From positions 2,236,001 through 2,300,000 of the forward strand of contig NZ_AP023368.1 of assembly GCF_014218355.1 (NCBI RefSeq): 64,000 nucleotides of DNA. The letters are read 5' to 3'. Shown here piece by piece: positions 26,527 to 35,962 of this stretch; position 1 is the first letter of the stretch; each line of letters starts with the position of its first letter. The notes below the pieces were generated by a model. The model was not told the DNA's origin, searched no databases, and worked only from the letters and a program-made list of their open reading frames with translations. This DNA comes from Anaerocolumna chitinilytica (GTDB lineage: Bacteria; Bacillota; Clostridia; Lachnospirales; Lachnospiraceae). The position numbers and the translations under genes are program-made.

Positions 26527-27498
26527 TTAACCTTTTTGAGAAATACCTTTTTTACTCAAAATGCGAATTCCACCCCAGCATAGCAATAATAATACCTGTG
26601 CCAGTACAACAAGCCATAGTATCTTCCAGTATCCACCAATAATGCAGAATATGGTATTAACCATAGGAAAACCCAGGAATGTAAACATGATAGGGAAATC
26701 GTTTTTGTAATCCATAGAACGAAGGACTTTACGATCCCAGAACTTGACGAAAGCTAACACTAAAATTCCCACTGAAATAACAGAAAGAGAGATCAACATT
26801 ACCCATTGCATATTTGAAGTTCTGGCGAAAAATGGTCCCATATAATTAAAGAAATTGGATAGAGGTGAAACCAAACAAACTACAGAAAGAATGGAAGCCA
26901 AAAACGGATATAAATAACCAATAAGATTACTGTAGCCTTTCTTTTTATGCCACCATTCACCGATTAAAATAAAGGCAGTCCAGTATCCGGCTATATAGAT
27001 CCATCCTGTAAAATTCATGACAGGTTCCCCATATATTACAGGCTCACCAGGTATCGGGAAATAACTCCACCTGCCAATGATTCCTTCCGAAGTTTGGAAT
27101 ATCTGTTTTACTGCGACTGGATCCAGTGAAAAGTCAAAAATCATAGCACAAAGTCCAGTAATGAATGGTTTAGTCCAAGATGGTATATTTATCGTCTTCA
27201 AAACACGTAACGTTGAGTAAACGATAAGAAACTCGATAATTGGAACAGTTAATGGTATATTGAATATCATTAGGATACTATGCCCATATGCGTAAAAACC
27301 TTCATTTCCCATAAGTCCCATAGATACCGCAACATTTTCAAAGACTGAGGCGTAGAAAAAGACAAAACATATGAATTGCAATAATACAATTTTTGGACGT
27401 TCTTCGTTTTTAATTATATAGAAGACCATTAATGTAGCGATGATTAGAACTAAAATATCTTGAATAATCCAAACAGGAACAATCGTTATATTTCCCAT
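26527..27498 (-). CDS. CruF-like (DUF422, carotenoid biosynthesis) membrane protein
   Basis: A 323-residue protein with about eight hydrophobic segments. FDFSLDPVAVKQIF, then GEPVIYGEPVMNFTGWI, follow the conserved LDPVA...GxPxxNFxGW pattern of the CruF/DUF422 family, in which CruF is a carotenoid 1',2'-hydratase. No other carotenoid gene is visible, so the real reaction is unknown. GGAGG precedes the ATG. It diverges from a TetR gene with palindromic sites between them. Confidence 0.6.
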   Translation of the reverse strand: MGNITIVPVWIIQDILVLIIATLMVFYIIKNEERPKIVLLQFICFVFFYASVFENVAVSMGLMGNEGFYAYGHSILMIFNIPLTVPIIEFLIVYSTLRVLKTINIPSWTKPFITGLCAMIFDFSLDPVAVKQIFQTSEGIIGRWSYFPIPGEPVIYGEPVMNFTGWIYIAGYWTAFILIGEWWHKKKGYSNLIGYLYPFLASILSVVCLVSPLSNFFNYMGPFFARTSNMQWVMLISLSVISVGILVLAFVKFWDRKVLRSMDYKNDFPIMFTFLGFPMVNTIFCIIGGYWKILWLVVLAQVLLLLCWGGIRILSKKGISQKG

Positions 27499-27529
27499 TG
27501 TTTTACCTCCATGTAAAATTATGATTGAG

Positions 27530-27628
27530 TTGAACGTTCAAATATATTATACTGATACAGAGTTACTTAATCAACAGGCAGTTCGATAACATTACGTTCG
27601 ATATCTTACAAACAACACACACGTTGTT
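27530..27628. promoter_or_regulatory. Divergent TetR control region
   Basis: Perfect palindrome TTGAACGTTCAA (27530-27541), direct repeats GTTCGATA (27581-27588 and 27596-27603), and the inverted repeat AACAAC (27611-27616) with GTTGTT (27623-27628). The last lies 28 bases before the TetR ATG and is a good autoregulatory operator candidate. Confidence 0.5.
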
Positions 27629-27656
27629 CGTTTACTAATTAATTAGGGAGGATATT

Positions 27657-28223
27657 ATGGCATACGAAAAAGCAGACCAAAGAGTGAGATATACAAAGAT
27701 GGTTATAAAAAATAGTTTACTGGAACTTATGAAAGAGCGTCCTGTCAGCAAAGTTACAGTGACAGATATATGCAAGAAGGCCAATATCAATCGCAATACT
27801 TTTTATACACATTATGCGAATCAGTTTGAGCTTCTTTCAAAAATTGAAGATGAGTTATATGAAGAAATCAGACAGGTTGTGGGGCATACTATGAACCTTG
27901 AAAATTCCGGAAAACTATCCTATGAAATTTGCAAGTATATAAAAGCAAATAGCAATATATGTGAGGTGTTATTTTCAGAGAATGGGGACAAGGAATTATT
28001 AGAACGTATTCTTTATATCAGCCACGATATTAATATTGAAAAATGGAAGAAGGAAGTAAAAAATATAGATCAAAAGTTATTTGATAAATGGTATACATTT
28101 ACCGCATATGGCAGTATAGCCATAATAAAAAAATGGGTTACTAGTGGTATGAAGGAAAGTCCCAGTAAAATTGCTGCTTTTATTGATAAAGCGACAGAAG
28201 CAATATCGAAAGATTTTTATTAA
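27657..28223 (+). CDS. TetR/AcrR-family regulator
   Basis: A 188-residue regulator. SKVTVTDICKKANINRNTFYTHYANQFELL is the TetR helix-turn-helix; the C-terminal part resembles the TetR_C_33-type domain of clostridial regulators. AGGGAGG precedes the ATG. It likely controls the divergent membrane gene and the MFS gene 81 bases downstream. Confidence 0.88.
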   Translation: MAYEKADQRVRYTKMVIKNSLLELMKERPVSKVTVTDICKKANINRNTFYTHYANQFELLSKIEDELYEEIRQVVGHTMNLENSGKLSYEICKYIKANSNICEVLFSENGDKELLERILYISHDINIEKWKKEVKNIDQKLFDKWYTFTAYGSIAIIKKWVTSGMKESPSKIAAFIDKATEAISKDFY

Positions 28224-28304
28224 TGCGACATTTTCAAGGATTATAATATACCGTTTATAAAAGGGAGTTATAAATATAGATAAAGTAGCAGAATGGAGAT
28301 ACCA

Positions 28305-29615
28305 GTGAGTATAGTAAATAAAGAAAAAACGTTGCGAAAGCACCCACTAATTGAACTATTAAGAAATAACAAAGGAAATGCAAGAACTCTAATATTAATG
28401 GAACCTCTCTGGGGTATTCCGTATAATTTAATCGCACCTTTTGCCACACTATATATGTACACTCAGGGAATAACAGATGTTCAAATCGGACTGATTCTAT
28501 CAATAGCTATGTTTGTTCAAGTGCTTTTTTCTTTTTTTGGCGGAATACTTACTGATAAGTTGGGACGCAAATATACAACAATGTTGGGTGATTTCTTTGG
28601 ATGGAGCATTGCGTGTTTAATATGGGCAATTTCTGATAACTTTTGGCTCTTTTTAATTGCAGTTTTATTTAACAGTTTTGAACAAATAAACCAGACGGCT
28701 TGGTTTTGTTTGTTGATTGAAGATGCAGAACCCAAGGACTTATTAGGGATATATACCTGGGTAAATATAGGTGGTCTCGTTGCAATCTTTTTTGCTCCTA
28801 TTTCAGGGCTATTGATAAGCTCTTTTACTGTAGTTCCGGTTGTCCGTGTTTTATATCTTGTATTTGCAATAAATATGCTGATTAAGGTGGTTATTACTTA
28901 TAAGCATTGTAATGAAACCAGACAAGGAAAGATCCGTAAAGCTGAGACGAAAAATACCTCTGCTTTAAAGTTGTTATATGAATATAAGGATTTGATACCA
29001 AAGTTGCTGAAGAATAAAGAGATTATGAAAGTCCTTCTTGTATGCGTAATATTACATATAACCAATCTTGTCAGTAACAATTTCTTTAGCTTGTATGTAA
29101 CACAAAGATTAGGTATAGCAGATCGTTATTTAGCCTTTTTCCCTATTTTAAATGCGGCTGTTATGCTGATGTTTATGGTTGGAATACAGCATCGTTTAGA
29201 AACTGTGAAATTACGGATACCTATGTGGACTGGTCTGGTGTTATATGCTGGGTGCTCAATTCTTCTGATACTGACTCCAAAGGAGAAGATATCGTTGGTT
29301 ATTCTTTATGTTATTATTGCTGCAGTAGCCAATGCTCTTGTAATGCCTCGAAAAGATACCTTACTTCAGTTAAATATTAATCCGAAGGAGCGGGCTCGAA
29401 TTAATGCTTTGATTATGTCCTTTACCATTGCTTTTGCCTCACCATTTGGCTACTTAGCTGGATGGTTATCAAGTTTTGACCGTCGCTTGCCATTTATGTT
29501 TACATTCTCTATTTTTATTGTAGCAATCATTGTCATTGGTAGTATCCGTGATCCTGAATTTATGAATGGGAATACGGAAATTGATGATCATGTAGATATT
29601 GGGGCATGTGATTAA
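28305..29615 (+). CDS. Major facilitator superfamily transporter
   Basis: A 436-residue protein with 12 membrane segments. FGGILTDKLGRKYTTMLGD is the MFS A-motif between helices 2 and 3. The GTG at 28305 has GGAG at 28295-28298 with good spacing; an ATG at 28293 overlaps that site, so the start is uncertain by four codons. Drug or metabolite efflux is likely, given the preceding TetR gene. Confidence 0.85.
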   Translation: MSIVNKEKTLRKHPLIELLRNNKGNARTLILMEPLWGIPYNLIAPFATLYMYTQGITDVQIGLILSIAMFVQVLFSFFGGILTDKLGRKYTTMLGDFFGWSIACLIWAISDNFWLFLIAVLFNSFEQINQTAWFCLLIEDAEPKDLLGIYTWVNIGGLVAIFFAPISGLLISSFTVVPVVRVLYLVFAINMLIKVVITYKHCNETRQGKIRKAETKNTSALKLLYEYKDLIPKLLKNKEIMKVLLVCVILHITNLVSNNFFSLYVTQRLGIADRYLAFFPILNAAVMLMFMVGIQHRLETVKLRIPMWTGLVLYAGCSILLILTPKEKISLVILYVIIAAVANALVMPRKDTLLQLNINPKERARINALIMSFTIAFASPFGYLAGWLSSFDRRLPFMFTFSIFIVAIIVIGSIRDPEFMNGNTEIDDHVDIGACD

Positions 29616-29629
29616 ACTTATTCAGTTTT

Positions 29630-29645
29630 ACAACTATTTTACAAC
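29630..29645 (+). promoter_or_regulatory. Direct-repeat box upstream of the two-component operon
   Basis: ACAACTATTTTACAAC: two ACAAC half-sites with an 11-base period, one helical turn, as OmpR-family regulators bind. The identical 16 bases recur at 31809-31824 before the exported-protein gene. Probable autoregulatory site. Confidence 0.65.
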
Positions 29646-29723
29646 TTTAATTTGTTTCTGTGATATAATGTGCTAATCAAATGTTAGTATAAATTGTTTA
29701 ATTCACCTATGGAGGTGATGACT

Positions 29724-30383
29724 ATGGATAATATTCTTATTATAGAAGATGATAAAGCCATTTCAGATTTAATTCTTTGGAATCTTGAATTAGCAGGATA
29801 TAAAGGCCAGCAGGCGTATTCCGGTAAAGAAGCACAGGAAGTGCTTACAGGATTCAATCCTCAACTTGTGCTTCTGGATATATCGCTGCCAGATATGGAA
29901 GGTTTTGAACTTATGGAACTACTGATGGAGAAAGCGCTGCCGGTAATTTTCCTTACAGCTAGAAACAGTCTGTCAGATAAGCTAAAGGGATTGAAAATGG
30001 GTGCTGATGATTATATTGTCAAACCCTTTGAAGCACTGGAGCTGCTGGCAAGAATAGAAGTCGTACTTCGCCGAAATACCAGAGCCCCGGAGGTAACTCG
30101 TTTTGAGAATCTGGAAATCAATACGGAAGAACGTTCAGTACGAAAAGATGGCACACTTGTTGAGTTGACTATGAAGGAATATGAGCTAATGCTCCTTTTG
30201 ATAAAGCATCGTAACAAAGCGCTCTCCAGAGAAAAAATACTGGAATTAGTCTGGAGCTATGATTACTTAGGTGAAACACGTACGGTGGATATTCACATTC
30301 AGAAAATCCGCAAGAAACTGGGCTGGGAAGAGCAGATTAAAACCGTTTACAAATATGGGTATCGGCTGGAGGACAAAGCATGA
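29724..30383 (+). CDS. OmpR-family response regulator
   Basis: A 219-residue regulator: receiver domain with acidic pair EDD (residues 8-10), phosphoacceptor Asp52 (LVLLDISLP) and Lys in DDYIVKPF, then a C-terminal winged helix (LTMKEYELMLLLIKHRNKALSREKIL, RTVDIHIQKIRKKL). GGAGG lies eight bases before the ATG at 29724. It overlaps the sensor kinase gene in an ATGA. Confidence 0.93.
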   Translation: MDNILIIEDDKAISDLILWNLELAGYKGQQAYSGKEAQEVLTGFNPQLVLLDISLPDMEGFELMELLMEKALPVIFLTARNSLSDKLKGLKMGADDYIVKPFEALELLARIEVVLRRNTRAPEVTRFENLEINTEERSVRKDGTLVELTMKEYELMLLLIKHRNKALSREKILELVWSYDYLGETRTVDIHIQKIRKKLGWEEQIKTVYKYGYRLEDKA

Positions 30384-31807
30384 AGCTCTGGCAAAAAGTT
30401 TTCCTTGGCACATTTTTATTATTTGAAGTTTTATTTAACACTTCTTCTTTTTATCTGATTGAGCATAATTTCAACAGCAATTTAAGTGCGGTAATCGAAC
30501 GTGGACTTTCTGAACAGATGATCATTCAATCGCAGGTTCGGACTGATTGGACTTATCTCAGTACCTTGAACGGACAAATTCAATTGACCAGTAATGCTCA
30601 AGATTTTTTAGAAAATAACGCAGACAAATATACGCGCTTTTTTAATAGCAATGAGGTTTTTCTCGAAATATTAGACAATCATGACAAGACCGTCTTCACC
30701 AGTTTCCCAGGGAAGAATGACAAAAATCGGCAAGAACTTAACTTGTCGGAAAGTGATGACAGAAAATACATCATCCGTGACGTGGAAGGAAGAACATATT
30801 TATTTATAAGTGGTAATTTATCACTGGGTGCAAAGGCTTTTAAACTCATATACATTCGTGATATCTCCAAGACTTACCAAGATAAAAACTCACAAGTCAG
30901 CCTGTTCTTTAAAATAAATATTGTCATTACCATTATACTAGCGGGTGGTTTGTATTTATTAATTTGGTATCTGACAAGATCAATCAGATCACTTAATGAA
31001 TCGGCAAGGGCTATTGCCGGAGGGGGTTATTCACAGCGGGTCCCAATTTCTTCAAGTGACGAGATTGGCATCCTTGCAGAGAATTTCAATCAGATGGCTG
31101 AAGCAGTAGAGAGCAAAGTGGCTGAATTGGAGGAAACGGTAAAAAGCCGTCAGCTGTTTATCAACTATTTAACCCATGAACTCAAGACGCCGCTCACTTC
31201 TATTATTGGTTATGCCGACTTACTTCGAACAGCTAAATACAATGAAGAGACATTCTTCAAGGCGCTGACTTATATCTATTCAGAAGGAAAGAGATTGGAG
31301 AGCCTTTCCTTTAAATTGATGGATTTAATTCTCATTGGAAATAAAAAGCCGGAGATGGAATATATGGATATTGCTGTTATATGCGGTGAATTAGAGGCTG
31401 CATTGAAACCGCAACTGGAAAATAAACAAATTACGTTATTGGTGAAAGCAGAATCCTATACAATGTTGCTGGAGAGAGATTTGTTTAAACTGCTATGTTC
31501 CAATTTGTTGGACAACGCTATTAAAGCCTCGGATATTGGCGGTCAAATTGTCTTAAGAGGCTCTGTTATAAAAGATATGGGTTATGTATTGGATATCCAA
31601 GACCATGGAGTCGGGATTTCTTCGGAAAATATCTCAAGGATATTTGAACCATTTTTTGTTGTAGACAGTATCCAATCCAAGGCGAATCATGGATTTGGGC
31701 TAGGTCTTGCAATCTGTGCCGAAATCGTTCGTTTGCATGAGGGGCAGATTGATGTTGAGAGTAAGCTTTGTGAAGGCACCACAGTTAAAATCAGATTTTT
31801 TAAATAA
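30380..31807 (+). CDS. Sensor histidine kinase
   Basis: A 475-residue membrane kinase: helix near residues 8-27, extracellular sensor region to about 175, second helix (INIVITIILAGGLYLLIWYL), HAMP (SIRSLNESARAIAGGGY), phosphoacceptor His266 in INYLTHELKTPLTSII, N box NLLDNAIKASD, G1 DHGVGIS, G2 GFGLGLAIC. All catalytic motifs are intact. Signal unknown. The operon mate is the response regulator. Confidence 0.93.
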   Translation: MKLWQKVFLGTFLLFEVLFNTSSFYLIEHNFNSNLSAVIERGLSEQMIIQSQVRTDWTYLSTLNGQIQLTSNAQDFLENNADKYTRFFNSNEVFLEILDNHDKTVFTSFPGKNDKNRQELNLSESDDRKYIIRDVEGRTYLFISGNLSLGAKAFKLIYIRDISKTYQDKNSQVSLFFKINIVITIILAGGLYLLIWYLTRSIRSLNESARAIAGGGYSQRVPISSSDEIGILAENFNQMAEAVESKVAELEETVKSRQLFINYLTHELKTPLTSIIGYADLLRTAKYNEETFFKALTYIYSEGKRLESLSFKLMDLILIGNKKPEMEYMDIAVICGELEAALKPQLENKQITLLVKAESYTMLLERDLFKLLCSNLLDNAIKASDIGGQIVLRGSVIKDMGYVLDIQDHGVGISSENISRIFEPFFVVDSIQSKANHGFGLGLAICAEIVRLHEGQIDVESKLCEGTTVKIRFFK

Positions 31808-31808
31808 T

Positions 31809-31824
31809 ACAACTATTTTACAAC
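31809..31824 (+). promoter_or_regulatory. Direct-repeat box, second copy
   Basis: The same ACAACTATTTTACAAC as at 29630-29645, starting two bases after the kinase stop and about 90 bases before the exported-protein ATG. Suggests that gene is a target of the two-component system. Confidence 0.65.
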
Positions 31825-31914
31825 ATATCGATACTTCTGAAATAACGATTTTTTATTATGTATCTGTAAGGTTGCTTTGGACAACATACAATAAAAAATG
31901 GAGGTTATTTTAAT

Positions 31915-32718
31915 ATGATTAGAAAAACTGGAAACAAAGTGAAAATGGCAGGGATTGCGATGGCTGCGGCTCTTGTTATCGGCGGATTGGGAATGACAGC
32001 GGTATATGCGTCAACTTTAAATGATGTCGTATCAAAAGACAGCGTAGTCACGGTACCCAACACACAGGCGATGTCAGATACGAAGGTAATAACACAAGGT
32101 ACGATCCAGTACAGTAAAGGAGTCTACACAAGGGCGGATGGTAGCCAGAACGTGACATATGAGCGTTGGTATAACCCTGAAACGAAGGAGAATAGATCTG
32201 ATATTCATGAATACTCATCAGATGGTCAACTTATAAAATTTCAGAGCACATATTTGACCAATGGCGGTAATGACCTGGTTATCATCCAACGAGATAACAA
32301 TGGAGAGCCTTTAAGCGGTACAATAATGAAGAAAGCTGATCAGCCGGCTGTATTTGAAAAGTTAGAAATGAACCTCGACAATTTTGCTTCAGATAAGGAA
32401 TATCTGAATAGTGATGCCTGGACTTCAATCGGTACTGAAACAACTTCAGAGGGAAAGACATTGAATAAGATTCTAAGGAGCTATCAATCTTATATCAACG
32501 ACACTACTCAGGCCGATATGCAGCTGATTGAATTTATTGATCCGGATACTGGTCTCTCAGCAAAGAGTGAACTCTATGAAAATTCGACTGGTGAAAATAA
32601 ACTTTTTAGTTCGGAAACCGATGATTATGGTTATGTTACGGATGACGGAAATCTTTTCAAAACTGATATTGTTACGCTGACACCGGCTCAGGGACCCAAA
32701 GAGACACTCGGTAAATAA
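31915..32718 (+). CDS. Exported protein of unknown function, likely TCS target
   Basis: A 267-residue protein with a typical signal peptide (MIRKTGNKVKMAGIAMAAAL then VIGGLGMTAVYAS). The mature part is hydrophilic and has a weak repeating pattern of short beta-like segments (YERWYNPETKENRSDIHEYS, LIEFIDPDTGLSAKSELYE), reminiscent of outer-leaflet or lipoprotein beta proteins but without a lipobox Cys. GGAGG precedes the ATG. The regulatory box before it ties it to the two-component pair; a role in envelope stress or antimicrobial response is a guess. Confidence 0.75.
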   Translation: MIRKTGNKVKMAGIAMAAALVIGGLGMTAVYASTLNDVVSKDSVVTVPNTQAMSDTKVITQGTIQYSKGVYTRADGSQNVTYERWYNPETKENRSDIHEYSSDGQLIKFQSTYLTNGGNDLVIIQRDNNGEPLSGTIMKKADQPAVFEKLEMNLDNFASDKEYLNSDAWTSIGTETTSEGKTLNKILRSYQSYINDTTQADMQLIEFIDPDTGLSAKSELYENSTGENKLFSSETDDYGYVTDDGNLFKTDIVTLTPAQGPKETLGK

Positions 32719-32743
32719 GAATATAAAAAATCATAATTTAAAC

Positions 32744-32777
32744 AAACAGGAATGGTAAGTAGCCATTCCTGTTTTTT
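32744..32777 (+). terminator. Rho-independent terminator
   Basis: AAACAGGAATGG (32744-32755) and CCATTCCTGTTT (32763-32774) around TAAGTAG, followed by T residues. Ends the exported-protein transcript. The following 230 bases up to the amidohydrolase stop hold no convincing gene. Confidence 0.88.
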
Positions 32778-33007
32778 CTTTATAGGTATTTCTATATTTA
32801 TCTGATTGAGTATGTTATCAGCGTTTGATGAGTTATCTTTAAGAGTATTTAAAGATGGGAAAACTATTTGAAGCAAATGCTTATTGGAAAAAGAATACGA
32901 ACAATCCATCCTTATTAAAGATTATTGATACAAGTGTAGTTTTATCCAAACTGTTTCTGGTATATCATAAGAGCATAGAGGACACTGTACCACTTTATGG
33001 AAATCTG

Positions 33008-34549
33008 TTACAAATTGTTATATACGATGTTGCCATCTACCAACGTAAGGCAGACCTTTGCTTCGCGGATTTCTTCAAGCGGCGTTGTAAACAAATTATG
33101 GCTAAGTACTGTGATATCTGCGAGTTTACCGGCTTCAAGCGTGCCAAGGCGGTTTTCGAAGCCTAGATTATATTGACCACCAAAGCTCCATGCTCTCAAT
33201 AGTTCATGTAAAAGTAGCGTGTTCTCGGCATTATACGGCTCCCCGCCTTCAGGAAATCTGGCACCTACGGTATGGTAGACAGATTCTGGTATATCATCAA
33301 ACAAAAGGGGTAAATCTGTGCCACAGGAAATGGTGATGTTACTATCTGCCATTTTTCTGCGGTTCCAGTAATTTTTTCCACGATCTAATCCGATTTTATC
33401 CTGAATCATAGAAAGTTTATCCTTGCGATTTGCAAGGGACATAATCTGTGGGTATATTTCTGCAATAATTCCAAGCTGCCCCATACGTTCTAAATCCTTT
33501 GGATCAGTGCATTCTAAATCGGTAATGGCATGACGGTTTTTTAGAGTTCCATCTGCATTTTTATGGCATTTTTCATAGATATCAATAACTTTCTCAATGG
33601 CACGGTCTCCTTGTGCATGCAGGGAAAAACGAAAGCCTTCGTTATCAGCAGCAAGGGTGTCTTGCTCTAATATATCCCAATCAATTTCTTTAACACAAAA
33701 GGTATCCTTACAAAGATATGGTTCTTTCATTTCTCCTTCTAACTGACTGATAGAACCATCCGTCATCTGGTTGTATCCGGAAAAATGTACATAATCTCCA
33801 GTAAATTTCTCACGCATATTACGTCCGTAAGCTAAGTTCATAGGCGCGCCTACGGGTTGACTCATAAAACTGACACGAACGGTAAGCTCTTTGTTTTTTT
33901 CTAATTGATCCAATATCTCTGTGAATCCCCAAAAATCATCAAATCCCATTTCTTTTATAGAGGTTATACCTCTGGAGTTCATAAATTTTAGATAGTTTAT
34001 AAAGGCAGGTACGGAAAATTTAGTATCGCTAAGTACATATTTTAGCAGTCTCCAATAACTCTCTGAGTAACAGCTCTCTGGCGTGAATTGATAGGTATTG
34101 ATAGCTGCCGTATTCATAAAACAACTTTCACTATCTTTATGAAACAGGATAACAGGTACCATACCAAAGGTTTTATCCAAAAAATCGCTGCTTAGAGTGG
34201 AAAAATTAGGATTCACGCCTCTTCCAAGAATCGTAGCACCTTCACTAAGCTTCGATTTGTATGTATTTAAAGTTTCTAACAACTCAGCTTCTGTTTCGCA
34301 TTGCTCTAAATCAATTCCGGCAATGCTTAGCAGATAACCGGTGAAGAAACAATGGACATCAGTAAAACCAGGACATACTAGCCGATCTCCTAAATCTAAT
34401 ACCTTTGTATGACAGTCAATGTATTCAGAACCATCGGTTTTGTTAACAGCAAGAATCGTGTTTCCTTTCATTGCAATGCATCCGCTGATTGGGTGCTTGC
34501 TTAAACCAGTGAAAATAGCATTGGATTGTAATACAATATCTGCTTTCAT
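33008..34549 (-). CDS. YtcJ-like metal-dependent amidohydrolase
   Basis: A 513-residue amidohydrolase (YtcJ/LAF3 type). The early metal motif reads CPGFTDVHCFFTG, so the second His of the usual HxH is a Cys here (HCF). HAQGDRAIEKVIDIYEKC contains the metal-binding His of the barrel, ISCGTDLPLLFD the conserved Asp, and GTLEAGKLADITVLS the C-terminal signature. GGAGG precedes the ATG. Divergent from the fructosamine operon; it may hydrolyse an amide or acylated amino compound, but this is speculation. Confidence 0.82.
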   Translation of the reverse strand: MKADIVLQSNAIFTGLSKHPISGCIAMKGNTILAVNKTDGSEYIDCHTKVLDLGDRLVCPGFTDVHCFFTGYLLSIAGIDLEQCETEAELLETLNTYKSKLSEGATILGRGVNPNFSTLSSDFLDKTFGMVPVILFHKDSESCFMNTAAINTYQFTPESCYSESYWRLLKYVLSDTKFSVPAFINYLKFMNSRGITSIKEMGFDDFWGFTEILDQLEKNKELTVRVSFMSQPVGAPMNLAYGRNMREKFTGDYVHFSGYNQMTDGSISQLEGEMKEPYLCKDTFCVKEIDWDILEQDTLAADNEGFRFSLHAQGDRAIEKVIDIYEKCHKNADGTLKNRHAITDLECTDPKDLERMGQLGIIAEIYPQIMSLANRKDKLSMIQDKIGLDRGKNYWNRRKMADSNITISCGTDLPLLFDDIPESVYHTVGARFPEGGEPYNAENTLLLHELLRAWSFGGQYNLGFENRLGTLEAGKLADITVLSHNLFTTPLEEIREAKVCLTLVDGNIVYNNL

Positions 34550-34626
34550 AAAATACCTCCATTTTGGTTGAATGATTATATATAAGTACGGTAGATAAAT
34601 ATACCGATTATTTCATGATGATAACA

Positions 34627-34640
34627 CAACAAAGTTGTTG
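34627..34640. promoter_or_regulatory. Palindromic operator candidate, frl locus
   Basis: CAACAAAGTTGTTG, a 14-base palindrome with 6-base perfect arms. GTTGTTGACTT recurs across the promoter at 34754-34763. Possible GntR site in the divergent region. Confidence 0.45.
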
Positions 34641-34757
34641 ATTCAATTGTAAAAGCATTTTAAGCTATAAATTCGTTATATGTGCTAATTAAAAAGCGCA
34701 TAATTGTGCATATTATACAAATTAAAATAAAATGTGGTATAATATATAGAAAAGTTG

Positions 34758-34786
34758 TTGACTTAATAAAAAACAGATGATATCAT
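34758..34786 (+). promoter_or_regulatory. Promoter of the fructoselysine operon
   Basis: TTGACT (34758-34763), 17-base spacer, TATCAT (34781-34786). It leaves a leader of about 310 bases before the kinase ATG at 35104. Confidence 0.6.
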
Positions 34787-34835
34787 AAGTGGTACAATAA
34801 ACAAGCAAACATATGTAGATATAGAAGGAGGAAAG

Positions 34836-34953
34836 ATGCTTAAAGTCTTTTGATGGAAGAGATTTTCCAGACATAAAAACAAATCATAGCAATGCTTCCC
34901 ATGGATGCGACGCTGGGGAATACTATATTTGGGTAAGAGGTTACCATCGTTGA
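34836..34953 (+). pseudogene. Short frameshifted ORF in the frl leader
   Basis: AGGAGGAAAG stands before ATG at 34836, but the frame stops after five codons (MLKVF). Shifted by one base, the DNA reads LKSFDGRDFPDIKTNH and then HGCDAGEYYIWVRGYHR to a stop at 34951-34953. The content looks like protein, so this may be a remnant or a leader peptide with a frameshift. Family not recognised. The remaining leader (34954-35090) shows nothing. Confidence 0.35.
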
Positions 34954-35103
34954 GAGTGATATTAAAAGATGTTTTGTAATATGAAAAAGTAACAAAATAT
35001 GTTAAAAAAAAGAAAAGTATATATTTGATTCACACAAAAGGTCTTTATTTTATTTACTGAATTGGTATAACAAAACAACTGAGATGTATATGTGGAGGAA
35101 GGC

Positions 35104-35916
35104 ATGAAGGTAGCAGCAATCGGAGATAATTGTATTGATGTTTATGAAAAAATTGGGAAAAAATATCCGACTGGTAATATCGTGGATACTGGTGTGAATT
35201 TACAGCGCTTGGGTATTCCAGTTTCAATTATTAGTACAACTGGTTCGGATGAGAATGGAAACTGGATGAAAGAAGCACTTTTGAAGGAACATCTGGAACT
35301 GAGTCATTTTAAGACTGCAGAAGGTGCAACGGCGATTACCTATATGGATATGAATGGTCTGGACCGAGTGCATGGAGACTATATTGAGGGTGTTTTGGAA
35401 ACTATGATATTTGATGAGGAAGACATCCGTTTTGCTGCAGAGCACACACTGGTTCATTCTGCTCTTTGGGGAAAGGCGGAGGATACACTTCCAAAAATAA
35501 AGGAGCTGAATAAGAATGTGCTGATCAGCTTTGACTATGCGGACAGACTTACTCATGAACTGGTTGAAAGCACCCTTCCATTTGTAGACTATGGATTCTA
35601 TTCCTATCATAATGAAAATAATTCTTCCGAAAGAGATTCTTTTATTGAAAATTTTCTAAAAGATAAAGTAGACCGTGGAATGAAGGTGGCAGTTGTTACC
35701 TTTGGAGAAAAAGGTAGTCTGGCATATGATGGAAAACACTTTTTTGATGGGAAAATATATAAGGCAAAGATTGTAAATACAGTAGGTGCTGGTGATAGTT
35801 TTATTGCAGGATTTCTATACGGGATCTTAACAGGGCAGGATATCGAAAGTTGTCTTGATACCGGAGCAAAATTGGCGGCGGATATCGTTTCTGTTTTTGA
35901 ACCGTGGGTGATGTAA
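35104..35916 (+). CDS. PfkB-family kinase, fructoselysine 6-kinase-like
   Basis: A 270-residue ribokinase-fold protein close to FrlD (KVAAIGDNCIDVYEKIGKKY; RVHGDYIEGVL; catalytic VGAGDSFIAGF with the Asp base). The substrate-side motif is TGNIVDTGVNL where FrlD has GGNxVNVAVY, so specificity may differ from the second kinase at 40389. GGAGG (35094-35098) favours the ATG at 35104 over the GTG at 35092. It opens the operon and probably phosphorylates a fructosamine on C6. Confidence 0.8.
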   Translation: MKVAAIGDNCIDVYEKIGKKYPTGNIVDTGVNLQRLGIPVSIISTTGSDENGNWMKEALLKEHLELSHFKTAEGATAITYMDMNGLDRVHGDYIEGVLETMIFDEEDIRFAAEHTLVHSALWGKAEDTLPKIKELNKNVLISFDYADRLTHELVESTLPFVDYGFYSYHNENNSSERDSFIENFLKDKVDRGMKVAVVTFGEKGSLAYDGKHFFDGKIYKAKIVNTVGAGDSFIAGFLYGILTGQDIESCLDTGAKLAADIVSVFEPWVM

Positions 35917-35962
35917 ATAAAATAAGATTTTGACAATAAAAGAGGAGAAGGGAGAACTTTAA

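Noticed and set aside
32855..33166. 103-codon plus-strand frame
   Set aside because: Its second half is antisense to the amidohydrolase; no ribosome site and no recognisable domain.
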